A stretch of DNA of 64,000 nucleotides, taken from positions 534,663-598,662 of the forward strand of contig SCFE01000113.1 of assembly GCA_004352715.1 (NCBI GenBank), in the 5' to 3' direction. The notes beneath the pieces are model-generated. The model searched no databases, was not told the DNA's origin, and saw nothing but the letters and a program-made list of their open reading frames with translations. Source of the stretch: Hofstenia miamia. Lineage: Eukaryota > Xenacoelomorpha > Acoela. Positions within the stretch are counted from its first letter, which is position 1, and every line of letters starts with the position of its first letter. The translations under genes were made by a program, and so were the position numbers. Below, in pieces: positions 36,470 through 47,426 of the stretch.

Positions 36470-37595
36470 TGTAGCATCATCCAAATGAAATCAGAAATAA
36501 GCTGCAAACGTCGCAAGAAGAGACTAAGATCGAAAAGAAGTTGATTAAAAATATTATAATTAAATCAATTGCTATTATTTCAGATTTATTTGTAAAATGC
36601 AACTAAGAAACAACATGTGTCAAAAAGAGATATTTGTGTCTGTTGATAAAAATACTTTTGACTAAATGACGCTTACATTATTTTATAGCCGCCATCTTGG
36701 CAGAAAGTTTAAATTTGAATCAACAGGTACTTCTTTTGGAATTACTATAAATAGATTGAAACTCATTGTAAGAATTTGATAAAGAATTTTACTTAGAATT
36801 CTTATTTTTTATCTTATTAACAGTTTGATTATTTAATATGATGTTGAGCTAATTGAGAGGTGTTTAGTAGTGGTCTGGATACATCACAGGGAACGATTCT
36901 AGGGTCTCTGTGCCAGATCACAAAAGTGCACTTATTTTAGGTGTAGGGGTTTTCTCTCAATTAGCTGACTAGCATTTCACTTCTACATGTATTAGATAAT
37001 TAATTGTCAGCAAATGGTTAGATTACCAAACCTTAGGAATTATCTTAATACTATTTTAGATCTAAATTAATGACTTATAATCAACCAATAATGTGACCGT
37101 AAATGTAGTGAATTATAAATGTAGGTTAGGAAGTTGTTCGAACAGAATGTATTTAAATAAGCCAATATATTTCGGTAATGGCTACATTTAATATTTAACA
37201 AACAACTAGTAACAGTTCAGGTTGCAAATAGATATAACACTTTCACACAATAGAGTTTAAGTCGAGTTGTGTCGTGTCTTGAGTAAGCACCAAGCTAATG
37301 TAGGGTACACATAAGCTATCTTGATTGAGCTGAGAAGTGGCACTCAAGCATTGGATGGAATGGTGAAACTGGATGTGGAGATCTGCTTTGGGCAGATGCC
37401 CACTAGGAGATTGTTATAGAGGTTACCGCATGGCTTCATCACCTAAAAAGTGAGCAGTTAATTCTAGGTTTCATAAGTTAACAGAAGAAACTAGTCAAGC
37501 AGTAACAACAAGTAAATCTTTATCCGCAATAACACAGCTAATGTTATAAAGTAACAGTAGATAAACAGTGATAATGCCTGGTAGAGGATATTACA
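36470..37595 (+). mobile_element. Solo LTR-like element, family A, plus orientation
   Basis: 1126 bp, TGTAGCATCATCC to GGTAGAGGATATTACA. GCCGCCATCTTGG (36688-36700, perfect YY1-type core) lies about 45 bp upstream of CTATAAATAG (36745-36754). The body aligns clearly to 34439-35763 (inverted) and 55952-57076. The flanking target duplication is poor (ATAA/AAAA). Inserted into LINE RT sequence. Confidence 0.82.
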
Positions 37596-38150
37596 AAAAT
37601 TTGATGTTTATTGATATTTTAGAAAAGAAAATGAAATATTTCTAATCACTTAAATATAAGAACAATTACATTTAGTAAAACAAAGTATAATAGAAAACTA
37701 ATGAAAAAATGGATTCCTAATTTATGCAAAATCACTATGGAACAAATTGTACTTCATCACAAGAAATGAAAAAAATTATACATTATTTGAGAATAATTGA
37801 AAAACATGAATACATGAAAAACATCAACTATCTGACTACCTATTTAATAATATGTACAACTCAAGAACAATAAGTGAAGATACTTATAATTTTACATGGA
37901 GTTTATAAAAATAACCAATGCACAAAGTAATTACTGTGATAACAAAGCTCATATGAAGAAAGATACATTATTCTAATTTTTAATGTATTTGTAATTTTAA
38001 TACATGTACATGTACATTTTTGTAAATTGATTAATTTTGTTGTTGAAACATACACTTGTTGTGACAGTACAGAGAACAATAGCAATGAATTAGATGACCT
38101 GCAGATAGACATAATAATTGATTGAGAAAAAATTAGCAACCTAGAATGTT

Positions 38151-39600
38151 ATAATTTTGTCATCTATAGGTATTATTTGTACATGGTCTGAATTGGCACC
38201 ATACCTAAACTGTGGCAATGAAAATCTCTAGGGAAGATCTAGAAGCAGGTTGGCCAGATGACCATTGAAAGCTGAATGCTCTTGCAATGCATTTTTTGTT
38301 ACTTAAATAAAGGAAGTTATTGACCTTTTACAATCATAATGATTGAAGATGTAGTTAGTTAACTAACTCATTTAAGTAATTAATTTCAGCAGTAACTAAG
38401 ATTGATAACATGCACTATCCAGAGGGTCTAGCAACAATAAATTAAGGTATTGGGATTTATTAAAAATCAATTGCTGGTTCAGTGTGACACTATATTAAAA
38501 ATAGAAACTTACACATATCCAGTAAGTAAAACTGCTTTTGCCTAGTAAAAGTTTTGTTATTAGTCAAAAATTAGAAATTCAATATATCTGCTGTTAACAT
38601 AGAAGAAATGAGATTTTCATTCTATGCTGATAAGCTTTCTTGAGCTAAAAATCATTCTTTTTTAAGCCTAGTAAAGGATGCATGTAACATTTGCAGTGTA
38701 TACTTTAGATAAATGTTTTTCTCTTTCTATAGATTGTTCTGAGATTATTGAACTATGAGAACTAGCAGAGATTATAGAACTAACACTAAAATCGTTAGAT
38801 CTCATTATTTTTTTGGTGGAATCAGTTTGGGTGAACTCTTCAGTAGTGCAATTTTTGTAAATACAGTATTGGCATCAGAATGAGATTTGGAAGGAATTCT
38901 GTGTTTTGGTGTTCATTCAGCAATCTCATTTTGTTGGATGTTGGCCTCACAGTGGAACTGGCTTTTAAAATATGATTTGAAATTGTTGAGCTGTCCTTGT
39001 CATTGAACTACCACCATTATCAGATGTTAATGTTATCATGAAAATAGCTAATGATGTTGGTGTGCAAGTCTGGTTAGTCTTTTGCTTTTTACCTGGTATC
39101 ACAGTGGAGCCAGAAATCAGAGTGTCCACATCTGATGTCTCAGGGGAATTTTGTTAAAACTGTAGTTGGCAAGGGTTTTCTCATGTTCTGAAAGAGCTCC
39201 TGTCACTCTACCACAAGGACGCCTATATTAACGAGAATATGAACATTCCAAAGTCAGAAAAACCATTAAAGGCCCAATATTAAACTTACTGCAATGTTTT
39301 AAAGACTAAATAGGTTTAATATTTGATTAAATGGATAATGGATGACATATATTAAATCTTATTTACAATATTTAACCATTCTTTAAATGTATATATGCAT
39401 TTATTCAAGATTTGAAATGAATTTTACATAGGTAAAAACTAAACATCAAAAGGAAAATTTAGAGAATATAATTTCGAGATCTATGCATTTAGAAACGTAA
39501 AGTGGAGGTGTATGCAAAACATGCAAAATGAAAATAAAATAATAAATATCTACGAATGTAAAATTTCACAAAAGGCAAATTCATATTAGCATTCATTGTA
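38151..39600. other. Unassigned region
   Basis: No gene recognised. Between 38870 and 39120 three short related sequences of the type TGG-C/T-A/C-TCACAGTGGA occur, possibly the trace of a decayed retroelement. Confidence 0.3.
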
Positions 39601-40281
39601 ATCGAAAAATAATATACAAGATCAATCGTGGAGTTTTATTGATGCAAATGGAAATAAATGTTGTATTTACGTGAAGGGCGTTCATGTGAAAAAGATAGAA
39701 GATGTGTTTAGCTTTGGTAACCAAGTCTTAACGAAAATTGAATTGACGGTTGTTAAATCTGAAATAAATGACGAAAAAAGTTTTGAAAACTATTTAGTAC
39801 TTTTTCACAAAATTTGCCAATGATTACTACAGTACCGAAATTGGATTTTGAAATCATCAGTGGAAGAGTAGTCATAAAAAATGAAATGCCTTATGAATTT
39901 GAATTAAATCAGGTAGATGAAATTGTTGGATTTGATCGTCACTATTGAATAGTCAATGGTTTTAACACTGCTAAATATAGTTTTGATATTTTAAATGGAC
40001 TGCATAATATTTTAATTTATACTGATATAGTTACTTGTCAACATTATCAGAGTGGTAGCATCCCGTTATTGGATCAAATACCCTTATTCACAGTATATAG
40101 TGTAAATGATCAGCCATTCATCAATTATGAAAAAACTCATATAATTTATAAACCAACTTCAAAGCCATTCATCGATAGAATTACAATTAGCTTCCATGCA
40201 TCGAATGGTGAGTTTATTCATTTCAAGAATACTAGCAGTATTTATTTAACTCTTAATATCAAAGACACCAATAAAATTTAA
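39600..40281 (+). pseudogene. Decayed gene, possibly Maverick/Polinton structural protein
   Basis: A frame with stops and a frameshift near 39820 runs to TAA 40279-40281. The last 70 codons (40069-40281) are intact. Short landmarks: ILIYTDIV, then a PLLDQIP block, a YKPTSKPFIDRITISF strand and IYLTLNIKD at the end. This strand-rich order resembles a minor-capsid-like protein found in Maverick/Polinton elements of invertebrates. That is recognition by pattern only. No polymerase, integrase or terminal repeat is visible nearby. It could equally be another repeated gene family. Confidence 0.35.
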
Positions 40282-41218
40282 GTATAATTTTTTAAAATGT
40301 AAAATAAAATAAGTTATTTGCTATTTTTAAATGTTTTGTATTAATAACCAATTTATGATAGTAATAATCCAAATTGTGAAAAATTCTAGTTTTATATGAT
40401 TTGAAAGTGTTATTTAATTGTAAAGGGATTTCTTGTTTTGTAGATATAAATCTTTACAATTGGATACATTTTGACAGTTGAACAATAGATAAAACCACGT
40501 AATATTGACATTGTCTATGAAAGCATACAANGTAGTCATAAAAAATGAAATGCCTTATGAATTTGAATTAAATCAGGTAGATGAAATTGTTGGATTTGAT
40601 CGTCACTATTGAATAGTCAATGGTTTTAACACTGCTAAATATAGTTTTGATATTTTAAATGGACTGCATAATATTTTAATTTATACTGATATAGTTACTT
40701 GTCAACATTATCAGAGTGGTAGCATCCCATTATTGGATCAAATACCCTTATTCACAGTATATAGTGTAAATGATCAGCCATTCATCAATTATGAAAAGAC
40801 TCATATAATTTATAAACCACCTTCAAAGCCATTCATCGATAGAATTACAAATTAGCTTCCATACATGGAATGGTGAGTTCATTCATTTCAATGATACTAG
40901 CAGTATTTATTTAACTCTTAATATCAAAGACACCAATAAAATTTAAGTATAATTTTTTAAAATGTAAAATAAAATAAGTTATTTGCTATTTTTAAATGTT
41001 TTGTATTAATAACCAATTTATGATAGTAATAATCCAAAGTGTGAAAAAGTAATAATCCAAATTGTGAAAAATTCTAGTTTTATATGATTTGAAAGTGTTA
41101 TTTAATTGTAAAGGGATTTCTTGTTTTGTAGATATAAATCTTTACAATTGGATACATTTTGACAGTTGAACAATAGATAAAACCACGTAATATTGACATT
41201 GTCTATGAAAGCATACAA
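39868..41218. repeat. Near-identical tandem copies joined by one N
   Basis: 39868-40530 (663 bp) and 40532-41218 (687 bp) are the same sequence with a handful of substitutions, a 1-bp insertion that frameshifts the second copy, and a 24-bp tandem duplication around 41037-41060. Unlike the other joins the copies are not identical, so they are probably the two alleles placed in series at N 40531, or a true recent duplication. Confidence 0.85.
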
Positions 41219-41930
41219 TTTTATACATTGAGCAGATTAATGGAATTTAACATTGATGAATGAACTACCCAAAAAGATTTCAAACATTTTGGTAAGCTAT
41301 TTTTATAATTATATCTTAGATATTGTTTTTGATTCTTAATGCTTTTTTACAATATTATCTCTAGTTTGTTTTACAGATGTTTCTTTTAAAAACATAATTT
41401 TATTTTAATGAATTGCTGCGAATTTACTGCCCGATGTTAAATTAATTATATACATTATCATAAATAGAAACGTCGTTTGTTTGTTAATACACATTTTTTA
41501 TTGAATTTATTTAAACTTTTAATTGTCATGTGTTTTATTCTGTGATCTGTCACCTCATTTGACTTATTAATCATTTATTTAGATATGACTGTGTGAAATT
41601 CATAATGCATTCGTTTCCTACAGAATTCCCTCAACAACAAAAGATGATAAACTAACACAATAGACAAATATAATGATATATATGATCATTATAAGCAAAG
41701 TGTAGAATAAATTCCATTTTTGTCTTGTCCTAAACATGTATGTGGGTTTTACCACGTACATTTATTAAATATTAGAAATTGCGGGTTTTTGCATAAACTA
41801 GTTCGAAAAATTATTTTGCTTTATTACCAAAATAAGCCCTTATGCTTTTAACGAGTGTTATTATCTCTCTGATTCAAACATTTGTTATTAAATTTTACCA
41901 AATAAAACAAGTATGTAAAATAAGTATGTA
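41219..41930. other. Unassigned AT-rich stretch
   Basis: No gene or repeat recognised. Confidence 0.4.
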
Positions 41931-42015
41931 AACTAAATTAATGTGATATTTGCAATGTCATGATTGTTAATATAAAAACAAGTATGTAAACTAAATTAGG
42001 CCACGTAAATAAGCA

Positions 42016-42385
42016 AGTAAACAAATTAGTTACATTTTAAATAATAGACTGCAAACAATTCTAATCTCATGGGATTTTTGACTTATTAATTATGTAATTC
42101 CAAAAACGTATATGAACAAAAAAATTGGCTACATTTTAAACAATAGACTACAAACAAATGTATTTGCCAACACATATTATAACTAAACAGAATATATTCC
42201 AATGACGTCAGAGATGCACCCCGTCAATATACACAGCCAATTATTTATGTAATATGTATATTAAAAAAATGGTTACATTTTATACAAGACTACAAACAAA
42301 TGTGTTTGGCAACAAATATTATAACAAAAGAGAATATGTTCCAATGACGTCAGAGGTATACAAACGGCCAAAGTACACAATTACA
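42016..42385. repeat. ~145-bp tandem repeat with CRE (TGACGTCA) sites
   Basis: Two full imperfect units (about 42118-42262 and 42263-42385) and a partial one (42016). Each full unit has a GTTACATTTTA-type start, a GACTACAAACAAATG stretch and CCAATGACGTCAGAG. The perfect CREs are at 42203-42210 and 42345-42352, 142 bp apart. Confidence 0.8.
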
Positions 42386-42479
42386 TCATAGCCATGCCCA
42401 CCAGAGTCAAAGGTCAATTTGTGGCACGAAATGGAACCCAATACATAGTACTTACATTGCTTTAAAGGACAATGTCTTT

Positions 42480-42617
42480 TTAGGCGTTGAAATAGTTTTT
42501 GAACCACGCCGCACCACGCCATATCACATTGCACCGCACTGCCAGCTATAAAACTCGACCACTAACACAATATACATCGGTGCGGTGCTCCGCTACTGCA
42601 CAACGCACATTTCTAGT
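42480..42617. mobile_element. GC-rich segment with a hAT-like end
   Basis: Alternating GCACC/CGCAC-type short repeats ending (plus) in CAACGCACATTTCTA. The reverse complement TAGAAATGTGCG resembles hAT terminal repeats. A matching second end is not found. Contains CTATAAAAC at about 42547. Confidence 0.35.
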
Positions 42618-42636
42618 CTGAACTGTACAGTTCACT

Positions 42637-42821
42637 GACAAATTTTAGAGATCTCCACTTATGTTGGATCCGTTTTTTGTAAAAGATGTTTGAGTTGNNN
42701 NNNNNNNNNNNNNNNNNNNNNNNNNNNNNNNNNNNNNNNNNNNNNNNNNNNNNNNNNNNNGACAAATTTTAGAGATCTCCACTTATGTTGTATCCGTTTT
42801 TTGTAAAAGATGTTTGAGTTG
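42637..42821. other. Assembly gap with duplicated flanks
   Basis: 63 Ns (42698-42760) between 61-bp copies (42637-42697, 42761-42821) that differ by one base. Confidence 0.9.
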
Positions 42822-43555
42822 GGTTGGGTCAGAAAACGGTAATGCCCTTGCAGTTGTGACAAATACATCGAATTCAAAGTAACAAATCAGTCACTTACAT
42901 GTGTAATTGTAGTACTTTACTTGCTAGTTTACTTTAATGTTTGGAAAAAAAACTTATTTTACGCCAGAGTCTTAGAACACAATTATGTGTCCGGCTTTAT
43001 ATAAAAATATTGTGATCACTTTCGATAAAATTAATTGATATTTACTAAAAGTAAACAGTGAAAAACAAAAACTTTATTTTTGAAAAAGTATTGAAACAGG
43101 GCTTGCTTATTATAATTGAATGCATGTTAATCTAAAAATATGAAAATTTAAATAAAGGTAAATAATAATTTTAGAAAACTTTTTCTACATAGAGAAATAT
43201 TGTAATATTTAAGCCATAAACTATAAACTTTGAAACATTAAATAATACGTAGCAGATTATTTGTTATGTACTAAAAATATGCCTTATCACTGTTTGACAG
43301 AAATCGCAAAATAAAATATCGAATACATCTATTAGCAATGTTTGAAATTTTGCAAAATGTCAAACAAGAATTATGTAGCATAGTGACGGGAACGAGAATT
43401 CGAACATTGCTATTGCATTTTAAAAATTCCCGCAATGTAATTTCTATGCAAATCTATTTCTTAGAATCGTTTATATTATCAAACAGCTACTAGCATAATG
43501 TAATACGAACGTTAAAATAGTACAAAAAGTTGTATTTCTGGCGCTGGTATATTCA
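42822..43555. other. Unassigned AT-rich stretch
   Basis: No gene or repeat recognised. Confidence 0.4.
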
Positions 43556-43564
43556 ATAAATTTT

Positions 43565-43672
43565 GGGCATGGCACAGATCAATAACGCAAAATCTTAGGC
43601 ACAGCACGAGCACTGCATGGCATGGCACGGCACGGCACAGATTAAAGCACGGCATGGTTGCAGCTCTGCCAT
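43565..43672. repeat. Degenerate GGCAC/GGCAT pentamer array
   Basis: GC-rich island with GCATGGCATGGCACGGCACG and related units, ending GGTTGCAGCTCTGCC. Similar in texture to 42480-42617 and to the interior of the hAT MITE at 53 kb. Confidence 0.7.
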
Positions 43673-43728
43673 TTATTGTGTGGAATATGAGGGGATGTGG
43701 TTAAATTTGTTTACATAGGATTGATCTG

Positions 43729-43935
43729 TTGATACAGAGTAATTGGGCATACAGATTGAGCATTGGGGTTTCAGTGCAGTTTTGTACAAACGTTTTATCA
43801 AGTCTATTTACTGTTGCACTAGTAACTATGATATTAAAAGAAAATCAAAAACTCAGAGCACAGACTGGGAATATGTCCTCATTTACCGATTCCCATTACA
43901 TGATAATAAGCGTTGTTATTGGACTTCTGCTATAA
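43729..43935 (+). other. Unrecognised 68-codon ORF
   Basis: Open in two overlapping frames and less AT-rich than its surroundings. The first frame is hydrophobic (VLSSLFTVALVTMILKENQK). May be upstream sequence of the transposase relic that follows. No family recognised. Confidence 0.15.
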
Positions 43936-44519
43936 CCCTAACTTAAATTTCACTGTAACGAAAAATACAGTAGTTTGTGCTTCTCACTGTCCTGGACAAT
44001 ATCAATCTAAAAAATTAGAAATGGTACTGTTGTTCCTGCTCTAGTGTTTTCTCGAATTCGGAATACTTATCACCTTCACAGTGAATCAAGAAATGTTCAG
44101 GAGGATCAGCTGAATGAACTTGAAAAATAGGATGCGATAATGACAAACCTTTTGGAAAAAATTAGATGCCCATTATCACTCTACAGTCTTATTTTGTATA
44201 GATGAATTTGAGATTAGGATTATGTCAAAGGAGTTTGATAAATCAATTATCCGGATTTTACAATCAAGATTTGTTTTGATTTATCTCATATCAAAATTAT
44301 TCAATGCTATTGTTTCTTCTAATCATAGCAAAATAACTCATTGGAATGAACTTTTTTTGCTATGTTTGCAGGATTAGAATTTGATGATGAGCATCTTTTA
44401 AAATACAAATGCTGTAAAGACAGCTATTTTATTTGTTTTCATAAAAATCAGAAGAAAGTGTTTTACAAGAGATATTACTATCAATTTGCATTGAATACAC
44501 TTACTTGAAATCAGCCAAT

Positions 44520-44928
44520 TTGAGAAAGCTTGCTAAATCTAATGGCTGTTTCTACAAAGAGCCGAGTACGATGCCGCACTAAAGATACTGCTACTTCGCT
44601 ACTTCCTATAACAAATGGAACTAAGGCAATCACATGAGCATCGACTAATACTTTGTACTTACTAGCCAATATTCGTCTGATGCATTAGAATCGATGTTTG
44701 GAAGATATCAGTGAGAAGCTTTTAATTCTAATAGAATAATTCTTTCAACACAAATACTTTCACATACCACTTTTGATGGATCGGATGCTCAATTAAGTAG
44801 TTTAGTTCATTCTTGCAACTCTTGCTTACCTGGAATAACTTTTCCCGATACTGATCTTATTGAATGCAGTTATTTTCGTGAGCTAGATGACGAAAATCTT
44901 CAGCACGCCATAGTATATGAAGATTAAG
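44520..44928 (+). pseudogene. P-element-like transposase C-terminal relic
   Basis: From about 44652 the frame reads YSSDALESMFGRYQ, one TGA, then about 70 open codons with SCNSCLPGIT and a stop at 44926-44928. The SSDxLExxFGRYR-type box is characteristic of P-element/THAP-type transposases near their C-terminus, followed by a cysteine pair. Upstream (44540-44640) a further frame (KSRVRCRTKDTATSLPITNG) probably belongs to the same gene after a frameshift. Dead copy. Ends not delimited. Confidence 0.5.
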
Positions 44929-45082
44929 TAATTGATTATATACTGAAACTACATTGAAATACATATTTTTTCAAATCTAACTGTTTAATAAAGAATTGAG
45001 TGAAAAATAATTTTCATTATGCAGCCTCAGGTCAAAACAAAAATATGTTATTGTCACGGCCTGTATTAAAGAAGGTCTTGAT

Positions 45083-45089
<7 letters not shown>

Positions 45090-45113
<24 letters not shown>

Positions 45114-45145
45114 GATATATATAAAAATATATATATATATATATA
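45090..45145. repeat. (TA)n microsatellite
   Basis: TA run interrupted by GA and AAAA, directly abutting the left end of the Tc1 pseudo-element. Confidence 0.95.
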
Positions 45146-46692
45146 CTGTGGGTCAAAGGTTTAGGACCACTTCAAAATTTTTAATATTATAATTCTCCTT
45201 TGCTAAATTACTAAGAAATCGTGACTATAGATTACTAATTCATCAAGCAAATGAATATGAAATTTTGAAAAAATTCTGCTTTCAGAATTCATAAGAATTT
45301 GCATTTTTAAAAAACTAACGTGTTAAGTGGTAATCAAAAGTATAAGACCAGGGCTTTATTCCAGGGTCATTCTGTTATTCTAGGTTAGTTTGAAGTTTTC
45401 ATTTGTGGTGGGAGGGTGTGACAATGCCAAAAGCAAGCAAACTCTCCGAATTTGAATTTGTTCAAATAGTTGAACTCCATAAACAAGGTCTGTCATGGCG
45501 TGCAATTGCTGCTGAGCTTCACTGCAGTAAAACTGTGATCTGCAATTTTCTAAAAGACCTTGATGGCTATGGAACAGTCAAATCTACTGGTAGACCAACA
45601 AAAATCACACCCGCATTGGGTAGAAGTATTAAAAGGGTAGTTTCTTATGACTGAGGAAGGTCATCCAGTCAAATAAAGACACCCACTGATGCCGATTGCA
45701 GTCCAGTAAGCATCTGACGATTCTTGAAACAAAAGGACATGAAGAACAAAAAAGCGCCTGCAAGGTCCTCGGTTGCTTTGTTGTCACAAAGAAGCCCCTT
45801 TACAGTTTGCTCGAGAGCACCAAACATGGAACATAGATATATGGAGCCAATTCTTGTTTTCTGACGAGAAAAAAATTAATTTTGATGGTCCTGATGGGTT
45901 CCAATGATACTTGCACAACAAAGAGATGCCCCCTGAAATCTTCTCCATACGTCATAGCAGTGGGGATCATTCATGGTGTAGGGTGCTTTTTCCTACAAAG
46001 GAACAATGGTGCTTCAGGTGGTGCAGGGTCGTCAGACTGCAAATGATTATGTCAACATGTTGCAAAGATCATTTTTGACGACTGAAGGCCCTCATTTATG
46101 TGGAAATGAGTGGTTCTTCCTGAAGGATAATGTAGCAGTCCACGCTGCCCGTCACACCATGACCTTTTTTCAAGCAAATGGCATCTCTTTAGTACCTCAT
46201 CCAGCCTGCTCAATCGACTTAAACCCAATCGAAAATGTTTGGGGGTGGATGGCAAAAGATGTGTACAAAAATGGCAAGCAATTTCCAACAGTAAATGAAC
46301 TCCGTGATGTCATCTTCAGAAGCTGGGGCAACATTCTCCCTACCCTCATGGAAATCCTCATTTCTAGCATGCCACAAAGAATATTTGAGGTCATTAACAA
46401 GAATGGAGGCCATGCTCATTACTATGTTAAAAATTAGTTATTCTACGTCCTTCTTGTAGATTTTCCTATAATTTTTGTTAATGGTCTTATAATTTTGATC
46501 AACTGTGAATGCAGTTTTTGTAAAATAAGTGATTTGTTTTTATATATTCATTATGTTCAAAAGTTTTAGTTTCTCTAATGTTTTCATTAGACATTATACC
46601 TGCCCCTAGTCAAGAGACAGCAGTTGTTTATGATTGAAAATAGTGATTCTTAAAAATTTTCAGGCGGTCTTAAATTTTTGATCAGCAGTGTG
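45146..46692 (+). mobile_element. Tc1-like element, DD34E, decayed
   Basis: About 1547 bp, flanked by TA on both sides (45144-45145, 46693-46694) within TA microsatellites. Inverted ends of about 45 bp: left CTGTGGGTCAAAGGTTTAGG, right (reverse complement) CACACTGCTGATCAAAAATT, sharing the TCAAA...TT.A.GACC...AAAATTTTTAA core. Confidence 0.9.
45424..46437 (+). pseudogene. Tc1 transposase pseudogene
   Basis: Starts MPKASKLSEFEFVQIVELHK. Helix-turn-helix LSWRAIAAELHCSKTVICNF and GRPTK linker, then stops at 45652. The middle runs through other frames and includes [16 protein letters not shown] (first catalytic Asp, about 45857-45904). From 46006 the last frame is open: FLKDNVAVHAARH (second Asp) and DLNPIENVWGWM (Glu), 34 residues apart. 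At least two frameshifts and several stops make it inactive. Confidence 0.88.
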
Positions 46693-46731
46693 TATATATA
46701 TATATATATATATATATTCTAGCATCATCAT

Positions 46732-47371
46732 TGTTGGCCCTAAGTGTGGGCAAAAACATAGTGATAGCGTAGTATTTATTCTCGACCAGGTAAAACATCC
46801 TATAGAACTGCTTTGCATAAACAATTTAGAGTAGTAAACAAGTATAATAGACTAGAAGGACTACTGTGAATATGAACTCCAGTTACATATAAGAATACAT
46901 GGTGATTAGTGCGAAGCGAGCCAACATAGCTTTCACCTAGAATGTACGAATGTCTGGATCAACTAAACCCCAAAACTGAACAGGCTTAAGCAGCTTGCAT
47001 AGACAGTCGAGGACGTCCTACATCTGAATACGCACTCCGCTTACTCCCCCTCAGCTTTGTAGAAAGTTTAGCTGCTCATGGCCATCTGAATATAGAGCAT
47101 ATATGAGAGCTAGAATAAACTAGGTATTGAACCAAAATAATTTATTAGCTATTTGCGCAAACTAGTTCCCTATTTATACTGATAGAATAATAATATGCAA
47201 TACACCTGCTGAGGCAGAACAAAAATGTAAACACTAAGCAACGTGATTAGGTAGCTGAGTATGCTTGGGAACGTAGCAGGAATTATCATGAAAGATACAG
47301 AGGGGAATCCTAGCAATGACGAAGTGATGTGCATGGGAATTCCATGCAGAGGCAAAGGTCCCGATTGTACA
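46732..47371 (-). mobile_element. Solo LTR-like unit, family B
   Basis: A 640-bp block, clearly less AT-rich than its surroundings. On the minus strand it begins TGTACAATCGGGACC and ends TAGGGCCAACA (TG...CA). It contains AGTATAAATAGGG (plus near 47170-47190) as a TATA box and AATAAA downstream. Target duplication not clear because the right side is a TA microsatellite. Unrelated in sequence to family A. Confidence 0.55.
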
Positions 47372-47426
47372 ATATATATATATATATATATATACATAAA
47401 CCCATGCATATAACAAATACTACAAA

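Larger units (their letters stand above)
33560..38150 (+). mobile_element. Decayed LINE split by two LTR insertions
   Basis: Segments on one strand, in LINE order. 33616-33930 resembles the linker before RT (NKAIYNHYKILRRKS). 34100-34438 has RT palm motifs (HIGFLRGTSKNNALLYAIEE). 35764-36469 continues with IPEGAVLEQLLFRLHLN and QFADDTLIYYSD (35838-36065) plus thumb. 37596-38100 ends with SLWNKLYF. The gaps are filled exactly by the two LTR-like units 34439-35763 and 36470-37595. All segments contain stops. Confidence 0.7.

Noticed and set aside
46052-46419. Three minus-strand frames
   Set aside because: Antisense shadows of the second Tc1 transposase.
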